The translations under genes and the position numbers were made by a program. A DNA stretch of 64,000 bases from Meconema thalassinum (lineage: Eukaryota > Arthropoda > Insecta > Orthoptera > Tettigoniidae). The notes below the pieces were generated by a model that was not told where the DNA came from, searched no databases, and saw nothing but the letters and a program-made list of their open reading frames with translations. Shown here piece after piece: positions 56,201 through 64,000 of this stretch. Within the stretch, counting starts at the first letter, position 1. Each line of letters opens with the position of its first letter. The stretch spans positions 528,630,861 through 528,694,860 of the forward strand of contig OX336390.1 in assembly GCA_946902985.2 (NCBI GenBank), written 5' to 3'.

Positions 56201-56904
56201 TTTAGATCAAGAAATAGAAAATATTCATAAGAGGTTGGTGTTCTTACAAGACAGCAGTGAGGCAATATGAAGCAACTCACGCTATGACTCAAAGCAGATA
56301 ATGTCCGCTATCATAAGCTATTAATTGCAAGCCCCATATGATTCGCCGTGAGCATGTAGTAACGCAGAATCAGTCGGCGAGGTCATGCAGATGGAAAATT
56401 TTTAAGCCAGTATAGAGAAGGGGGATCCACCTCTTGTTACAATTCAGCATTAAATTGACAACCATGGATTGCAGTACAACACCGCAGTATTGCGAAATAA
56501 CTGGTTTTCTTGGAAATCACGCAAAATTGTGAAAATATTTTAGCGTCAAACAGAATAATCCTGAGACTTACGAATTAAGAAAGAATAAAAATGATTAACT
56601 TATGCACAGGGAAAAAGTGATTACGAAGCTATACGTCATCTGAGGTGGAGCCATCGAGTAGTCCAGAGTAGGATACAAAAGAACATTACGCCCTCATGGC
56701 GCAGGAGCATTTTTGATTTTTTAAAAATAAATTCCAGGGATCGATTTCCAAAAAATGAAATGAAATCGTAACGTTTGGATCATGAGGAACATGAAGGTTA
56801 TTTTTCGACAGACGTGCGACGTCTGCTTCAAAAGTTATTTTCAAGAAGAAGAGCAAAATGATTTATTTTGCGAGTTGTAAATAAATAGCCCGGCTTCCAG
56901 CCAG
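56201..56904. other. Unclassified noncoding stretch
   Basis: AT-rich, no clear repeat or gene. Ends before a block of repeats. Confidence 0.35.
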
Positions 56905-57240
56905 AAATTATTCAGTCTGCAGTGACCGCAAAGGCGGGACGCACTGTCTCAACAACGATATTCGGTCTTGCGAACCCTAGTGGAGGGGTCGTACTGTTTC
57001 AAGAGTTATTATTCAGTCTTCAGTGTCCGCTGTGGCGACACGCTGAATCACAGTATTCAGATCACAAGTACGAGTCGATGTAACGCCGAGATACAAGTTG
57101 GGCCCGACCAAGGGTTAACGTAACAGCAAACAGTAATTATTCAGTCTTCAGTGTCCTGAGGGACGAGACGCTGGGTCACAGAGTTATTCAGTCTACAGGG
57201 AGCGCAGAGGCGTACGCGCTGAGTCAAGTACAACAAGTCT
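56905..57240 (+). repeat. Degenerate tandem repeat with TTATTCAGTCT motifs
   Basis: TTATTCAGTCT followed by [G/T]CAGTG and a G/C-rich GACGC[A/T]CTG-like stretch recurs at about 56,910, 57,010, 57,140 and 57,185, with spacing 45-130. It may be a leader or LTR-type region of an unidentified retroelement, as in the 69-bp repeat at 5302. Confidence 0.6.
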
Positions 57241-60239
57241 TCATGCTACTCTGGGAGTGCATGTTAGATCGCATCGCCAGTCGACAAGCATACGCTGTTA
57301 GTTAAAGACACGAAGTTTCAGTCAGTCAATCCAGACGGGACTCGACTTTACGCAGAAGGACAGTAAATCGAACATGAGACCTCTGGGAGAGGGCCATGTA
57401 GTTTCGAGGAAATAATCAGTCTACAGTTCGAAGAAATTAGGCCAGTTCGATAACACGCTCAGTAAGAAGGCAGTAGGAATCTGCAGTTATAAAAAGTCGT
57501 GAGTATAAAGCATATCGTGATACGCAAATCCGAAGTTAGGTCCGGGAAAATGTCGCACTTTAGCTAAAGCAAGTAATGCTAGTGCTAGGTCGAAAATAGG
57601 ATCTGATGGTCATTAATGGTAAGCCATGTAGACATAGGACCGTGGAACGAAGTAAAAGTGAAATACGCGCTCAAAGTATAACTATACGCGCCGCCGAAAT
57701 GATAATATTGAACATCAACGTTAGCTAAGTCTAACTTTGTTATAAGAAAGGAACCGTTTGAGAACTATCAAATTCAGAACCTGAACTGTCAAATACAGGA
57801 AAACCCCGTTAAGTTACTAAATCAGTGCGTTTAAACGGCGGAATAGACAGAACTTGGAAAGCCGAGACCAAGGATCGAAGTTAAGAGCTGTCGCAGAATA
57901 GGACGTACAATCCGAAGAGGGAATCGCTATCCAGAAAACGTGTCGGAGGCCACCGCTCGTGACTGAGATACGACGATAGACAATTACACTAGGTGTAATC
58001 CATTGTAAATATAAATAAGTGTAAACAGGACTAAACCTCAATTGGTTTTTAAACACGTGTGAAGTGTTTTAGTGCATAATTTACAAGATTTAAAATGTGT
58101 GAAACGTAATACAGTCTATTCTTAAAGGGTTATATAAATGTTGAAGAAGTGTTCCCAAAAATTGGGAAATATAATGTGTAGATTTATAAATATGTGTTAT
58201 CAAGTGAAAACCACGTGTTTTGTGGGAAAATAAATTATGTGTTTCCGTATTGTCCGTAATATGTGGTGATTTACGGCGATATGGGCGAAATCCTTCGCAT
58301 CGGTGGACCATGGGTTCCAGACTCGGTGAGTACAAAAATGAATTAAAATATATTGAACCATTGTGCGCCCTATTTGAAATGTACCATTGTGAAATAATTG
58401 TGTGTAAAGAAATGACAGTTGAAATGTCTTTAGTAAATTGTTTCTTGGGAAGAAAGACCGTGAATTGTGAGGCCAAGTAATGAATTAAATGTTATAGGAA
58501 TTGATACTCGATTACGTGCAAACAACTAAATATTAAATGAAGGGATGGAACCAAATTTGTTGTTGAAATGAATAAGGGAATTGATAATAAACCAGTGAGG
58601 TTGATACGCAAGTAAATGCAGTAAAAGTTGAACGCAACTTAGCTAATGAGCAAAGGAATATTTGAAAGCGGGATATAACTTAATGAAAGTTAAAGTAATT
58701 GAAAGTAATAATCAGAGTAAGTGATTAAAATAATTAATGAACCTGGGACGGTCAAATTTTACTAATGTAATTAAATGCAAATGACCTTAGCAAGCACATA
58801 AGTAAAGGCAAAAAGGCCTAAGTAAAGTAAATAAAATAATAACAGACCACAGTAATAATGTAATGGAAATAAGGTAATGTGAAATAATGGAAGTAGGTTC
58901 GTTGTCCTGACAAGGATATCCGAACTGAAATAATAAATGGTTGATTATCCAAGTAATATATTATTGTCGCCAAAATGGGCTAGACCAAATGTAAGCTTAG
59001 GGCTTTATAAATAATGAAGTTACGTGCAAGTAGGACGATCATTAAGACTATGGGGAAATTCGTCGGTTGACCGGGGCAGGTCTTATATTGTATCAGAGTG
59101 AAGGGTTTTGCTCACTACTGAAAATTTGTAATTCTCACGTAGCCAGGATGCACGTGAATGACCAAGTATCGTAAGACTGGATGGATGATTGGGCAATTGT
59201 AGCCACTATGGGCTGAAAATACGGACAAGTTGTGTCAGGCGGGTAGCTGGGTTCGAGTGAAATTGATTCCCAATCGTGCGCTATGCCAGCCTCAGCGGCC
59301 AGACGGGGCATAGTGTCCCTGGATTGGTTATCTTTATATTGCACCCTTGTAAATAAGCGGAATGAGACTCTTTTTCAGGGACGTGTTTTGGTCCACACCG
59401 TTGTTGTTAAAATTATTTGCTTCTTATCACAACAAGGAACATTGGTAAAAAATATCACAAAGAAAGAAAAGTTAGGTCAAGATTTAACTATATGAATTGA
59501 ATTTCAGATCAAAAAAATAACGACCAACAAATAAACAACTCCCATAATTACACCCACAAGTTAATTAAATGACAAATCAAACAAAATCTCTCTGACGAGA
59601 TTATCCAAGTTTACGGGCCATCAATGAAGGTCCTGTTCTTCACTTCAAATCATGTGTGGCGATGTGACGAGGACACAGAAAAGAATAAGTACATTTTATA
59701 CGCGACCCGCGACCATAGGCTACAGCTCGACAAGCTGCGGGTCCGTATAATAGGAGGTAGACATGGTACTGGGAATACAACTACAACTAAACAAATATTT
59801 GCAAATAGCCGACACTCGCTAGCCTTACAAAGTTAAAACTGAGATTCCCGCTCGGAATCTTTATCAGGTGTCAGAACACTAACAATGCATAATCAGGACT
59901 TCACATAAATCAAACACAAGTACGAGCGCGCGTGACTATACTCGACTGACATCGCCCGATGACCGTTGTCACCATACAAGGACACACAACAAGGTGTCAA
60001 ACAAATAAAAAATATTACATGAAATCAAACACAAATCATATTGCTCATATACAACAACACACGAATTTATTTTAAACGAAACATGAGATTACCTTTCATG
60101 CGTGAGCAACATCCCCTTTAAATATCAAAGTTTCAACTAAACAGCCACACTCAATAACTAGGTCACAAGAAATCCAGTCCCCTCAACTCATTAGCGTGTC
60201 TTATCTAGATCATTACAGGTAGGAGTGAACAAGGTTAAG
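57241..60239. other. Unclassified noncoding region
   Basis: About 3 kb with no frame resembling a known protein. Around 58,300-58,325 there is GGACCATGGGTTCCAGACTC followed by GGTGAGT, which could be a splice-donor-like site, but nothing supports a gene. Spacing and base composition change near 58,500 (A-rich) and 59,500. The 86-codon frame at 58220-58480 is not recognised. Confidence 0.35.
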
Positions 60240-61430
60240 AAAGTTCGTAATGAAAGTGTTGTTTTAGAACTTAGGAATGAAGACGAGTGCTGAAAATTTG
60301 TAAATTCTATTGAAACCAACAACCCTCATCTGAAAGCAATTATTCCCAGTAAGAAAACCCCACAAATGATAATTCATGGCATTGAGGTTAGTTTTCCCGA
60401 AGATGAGATCACAGAAGCTATCATAGAACAAAAGTATCAAACTTGTAGCAACAGAGGGCTTTGAATGTATTAAGAAGTGCTTTGTGAGGACGTCTCGAAA
60501 TGGCAGCACAAAATACGCAGTAGTTGAAGTTAGCCCTGCCATCTTTCGTGCGATGCAGAACTGCGATAAGTTGTACATTGGATATACCAGTTGCAGCTTC
60601 AGTGAATACGTTGCAGTCATTCATTGTTACAACTATCTTGGCCTTGGTCACTTCTCTACAAATTGTGACAAGTAACAGGCCTGTTCCCAATGTTCAGAGC
60701 CTCACAACATCAGCGACTGTCAGAAAACAAAGTCTGAATGTGTGAACTGCCAGTTTCAAAACTAAAAGAACATCGCAAGGCGTAAACAGCAAAATCTCAA
60801 CTCCCAGCATCCTGCCACATCAACAAATTGTGCAATCTACTAGAAAATATTTAACATTATGAAATCTAAAATTAATTATGGCTGAACTATTAATATACCA
60901 AGAACATTTACGCAAATCAATTATACCCACGCTGGAACTTCTCCTCAATTTTGACCATGACTAAAACCCAATCATTTGCATACAACATGGCTTTAACATC
61001 TTTGTACTATGGGAAACTCCACATGTGGAAATTATTAGAGCGGTTATTGTCACCAAATCCAAAAATGTTATGTTATTGCCACAATACTGTTCTGCAGACA
61101 GGGTTGTCATCTGTACATCAATCAACCGACGGGAACTTTACGTGTGCAACGTTTACCTTGATTCTAAACGAGACATCACTGTGGACCTGAATGTCATTCA
61201 GATAATAGTGACGATCTGAGAGAGAAAGCATTAATTATTACTGGTGATATTAATGGCAAGCATGGCTCCACGGGTAGCCCTATTGAGGATGCCCGGGTGA
61301 AACTCTTGTATGATCTTTGCAGTACCTGCAATTTAAGTATACAGCACTCAATAATGGTGTCAAGCCGACATATGCGTAGTAACTCTCAAAGTTTTGTAGA
61401 TATAACTGCATGCAACTCCAAACTCTTTCC
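60240..61430 (+). pseudogene. LINE Gag and endonuclease fragment, disrupted
   Basis: The Gag-like part (60,240-60,760, broken by stops) includes a conserved IIHGIEVSFPEDEI-type block and CCHC-like knuckles (CYNYLGLGHFSTNC, then CSQCSEPHNISDC) near 60,630-60,720. The endonuclease part (60,940-61,360) has ITGDINGKHGSTGSPIEDAR and LYDLCSTCNLS. RT is absent. The organisation fits a Jockey/R1-like LINE; disrupted in many places. Confidence 0.7.
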
Positions 61431-62930
61431 GTTTTTATAAGCTGTTTTTAACTTTTATTCATCTAATTTTTCAAATTAATCTTATAATTTACAATGTAAT
61501 TAATAAAAAATGTAAGAATCTACAACCCTAATGTACTTTGTGTAATAGCGTTCCTTTAATGGATATTCAATAAATATATATCTAGATCTGCGGCTGGTGG
61601 ATGTCTCGCCGGCCAGTATCAATAACCCAGTGCGTAAACAGAAATACCCCAATGCAGCGCTGAGGCATACACCAAGAACGTAGATTCATTACTGTACATA
61701 AGTTAAACAATGTGTGTCATAAATATCCTAGGCTAGCCTATCGCATAGTGCGACGAATCGAAGCAATACCATGTGTGTCACAAAATACCATCAGTTCCAT
61801 TAATTCTCACGGAATTAAAGAACCTCCTAGGAGTCGATCAGAGTCTCACAATGAGCACCATCTGACGCCCATACAGCAGCAGACAAGGAAAGCCGTAGCA
61901 AATTCCTCCGCGCAGAAAATCACGCATTTTTACACATGACACATTAGCACGCACCACCAGGTTTGACAATCCCTGAAAAACACATCATAAACTCCACCCA
62001 CACGCAGCGCGTCAGATCTTAGATTCGACCGAATAATAAAATAACTAACAGAAAAATTTAATTACTAATCAAGACTAGAGAACAGACCGTTCCCTTCAAA
62101 TTGATTGCAGGAGCAAACACAAGATTTAATCAAAATAAAATTACGCCTGTTTAATCCAAACAGCTAACGAAAATATCAAGGTTCCTCCCATTCTATTCTT
62201 AAATCAGATCTATAAACGTCTCACTTGTCACACGACCCGTAACTCATGTTCGCAAAAACAAATTATACACTCAAGTACACGCGGCACTTGGATTAGCATT
62301 ACACTGCATATTTACACAATAAAAATCAAACACTAGTCACGCAACATTCTACATTTAAAATATGAGTGTCGGTACAAACCCTATCAATAGAAAATCGAAA
62401 CTACGCAAACAAAATCTAAATTAAACTATTTACAAATCCCAGTCCAAAATCTAACTACATGATTGAAATAATTCAATGCGGTACTTATTCCTTCTGCCAC
62501 TCGATTCAGCGTACGTCTCATGACATAGTCCCACAGGGCCTCTCTACTCCTCCATAACCATCTGGACAGATGATTCCATGGTCACCATCCCAATGCAGTT
62601 CCACGTTGTCGACATCTTGACCTTCTTGAAAATGAAATGTTCAAATACAAATATGTGCTAAATAACCTGCTAAAATTGCAACATGAGCTACTAGCTTCAC
62701 TCACAGTCCGTTTACAATTTGTACCGTCGACTTTCCCTAAATACAATAAAACCCTATTTACACACGCACTTACACACGCACTCTTCATAATTACAGTATG
62801 AAAATCGTTACTCAGTTACTGTAGATTAGACCTACGGTCTAACTTGAAATATCTAAGTCCACAAGACTTCACAACTGAGCATCCACTGAGACTCGAACAG
62901 ACAATACTCCGTCTCTAATTACTTGAAAAT
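61431..62930. other. Unclassified noncoding stretch
   Basis: A/T-rich with no recognised protein. Two copies of CATGTGTGTCA/ACAATGTGTGTCATAAAT-like words near 61,710 and 61,770 may be chance. Confidence 0.35.
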
Positions 62931-63070
62931 AAGTGTCTCGTCGGGCAGCACTTCGCTTTCTCAAAGACCTAAAAAATAGTGATAAGTCGGGCAGCACTTC
63001 GTCTCACCAGAGACTTCGAAATAGTGTTAAGTCGGGCAGCACTTCGTCTCACCAGAAACTTCGAAATAGT
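62931..63070 (+). repeat. ~46-bp tandem repeat (three copies)
   Basis: TCGGGCAGCACTTCG at 62,941, 62,987 and 63,032, each followed by [C/T]T[T/C]TCACCAGA-like and AATAGTG sequence. The open frame 62933-63436 is a translation of this repeat and its flank, with no family features. Confidence 0.85.
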
Positions 63071-64000
63071 GTGTTTCAAACTAGCATCGAGGACACATTT
63101 ATACAAAACTGGCGAAAATTTGGTGGGGGGGGGGGGACAATACAAATATTTTTAATCGAAGCAGGTGAGCTACCGCCTCGGGTAAGGTATCATTCTTCAT
63201 CATTTTTCCGCAGGTCACATTCCTGCCCAGCGGATCTCAAATCGATAGGCCAATTAATCAGAACACAGTTCGCGCGCTTTCACAACCCACGCACAATTTC
63301 GCGCCACTGCCTGGCATCTCTCTGTGATTCGCTAAATTCAAGCATAGCGCAAGGATACAACCACCTCGCCACGCCTTCTATACGCCAAGTAGTATCTCTG
63401 TCTCACATCCATCCGAGTTTCCCTTCTCTCTCTTGACCCGTCCAGACAAAGACTCCAGGCCACGCGTAAGGTTTAAGCACCCTACTTCCAATAATCGGCT
63501 ATTAATATACTGAACCCTTCAGAATAGCAGTGTTTTATGCAAGAATCTTAGATCAAGGGGTCGCGTTCAGTTCATAGTGTGGTGTTTACGTCCGCCAAAC
63601 AACGTGCTTTTCTGAGGCAAGGGTTATAGGATAAAAACTATAATTAAGAAAGTAAGGAGACAAAAACGTAAGATAATAACAAGATTTAATAACTAATTTG
63701 TGCATAAAAGAATAAAACAAACAATAATTAAAAAATCCTCCCTGAATTTTCCCCTGACAGGAATATTTATCACTTTGAGGAGTCAGATAGATCTCCCCTT
63801 TTCTAATAAAATGTGGATCCAAGTTCCACTATCTTGCATATGAATTTATGTTCGCGTGATGACTATCTATGAGAAATGAGTACTTGGATTAACAGCCACG
63901 GTGCTCACGAACAATCATCTCGTAAATCAACGTTTATGGATATGGGCATAACATTAATAAAAATCCTTAAATCTAATTCTGACACACATATTACAACTCT
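63071..64000. other. Unclassified noncoding stretch to window end
   Basis: A G run at about 63,124-63,136; otherwise mixed sequence with no recognised gene. Features may continue past the window. Confidence 0.35.

Noticed and set aside
58290..58330. Host exon with a splice donor (GGTGAGT)
   Set aside because: No acceptor, no conserved coding frame and no partner exon could be identified.
62933..63436. 167-codon plus-strand open frame
   Set aside because: The N-terminal part is the 46-bp repeat and the rest shows no family resemblance.

Overview
This window looks like a piece of a large, repeat-rich arthropod (probably insect) nuclear genome. The reasons are short runs of the insect telomere-type motif TTAGG, tRNA-derived SINEs, several clades of non-LTR retrotransposon, a Gypsy-type LTR retrotransposon, a Tc1-like transposon, and no recognisable single-copy host gene. 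A polyneopteran-like (orthopteroid) insect is a guess from the mix of repeats, not something the sequence proves. There are no operons or bacterial signals, and nearly every protein-like stretch is a transposable-element gene, most of them broken.

Layout. 1-3670: 3' part of a Gypsy-like retrotransposon (gag, pol) whose gag/pol overlap carries a textbook -1 frameshift heptamer (TTTAAAC, 1320-1326) in the right phase; the integrase core is missing. 3671-6179: its 3' noncoding and presumed LTR region, with a 69-bp tandem duplication. 6180-20557: the most striking object, an imperfect palindrome of about 14.4 kb centred near 13,889. Each arm carries a decayed copy of a type-B (protein-primed-like) DNA polymerase gene, reading outward from the centre, plus mirrored arrays of about 136-bp and 127-bp repeats. 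The left arm was later hit by a Tc1-like transposon with an intact transposase (6949-8413), and the right arm by a TA-target foldback element (17416-18582). Each insertion is proved by the empty site in the opposite arm.

20558-25313: AT-rich tandem repeats, TTAGG-rich low complexity, a SINE, an (AAT)n microsatellite and a long noncoding repeat with roughly 630-bp internal units, interrupted by a solo LTR (24027-24804, TSD ATAC). 25314-33505: decayed non-LTR elements: a Jockey-like RT fragment, a CR1-like LINE whose second ORF has a 2A-like motif near its N-terminus, and an RTE-like LINE on the minus strand. 33519-39840: a full-length but mutated I-like LINE (gag with zinc knuckles; endonuclease-RT-RNase H) bounded by a 13-bp target duplication. 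39854-50573: SINEs (one split by a LINE-derived insert containing a 30-bp minisatellite), three related AGCCTACTTT-ended nonautonomous elements, and LINE fragments. 50586-53952: a full-length RTE-like LINE with (GAA)n tail and target duplication. 53965-64000: LINE fragments and repeat-bearing noncoding DNA I could not classify.

The elements form a nested record: insertions into insertions allow relative dating, and the two palindrome arms act as each other's reference. The palindrome is the best candidate for something undescribed: a PolB-bearing foldback unit with no other Polinton/Maverick genes visible. It may alternatively act as a long hairpin RNA source.
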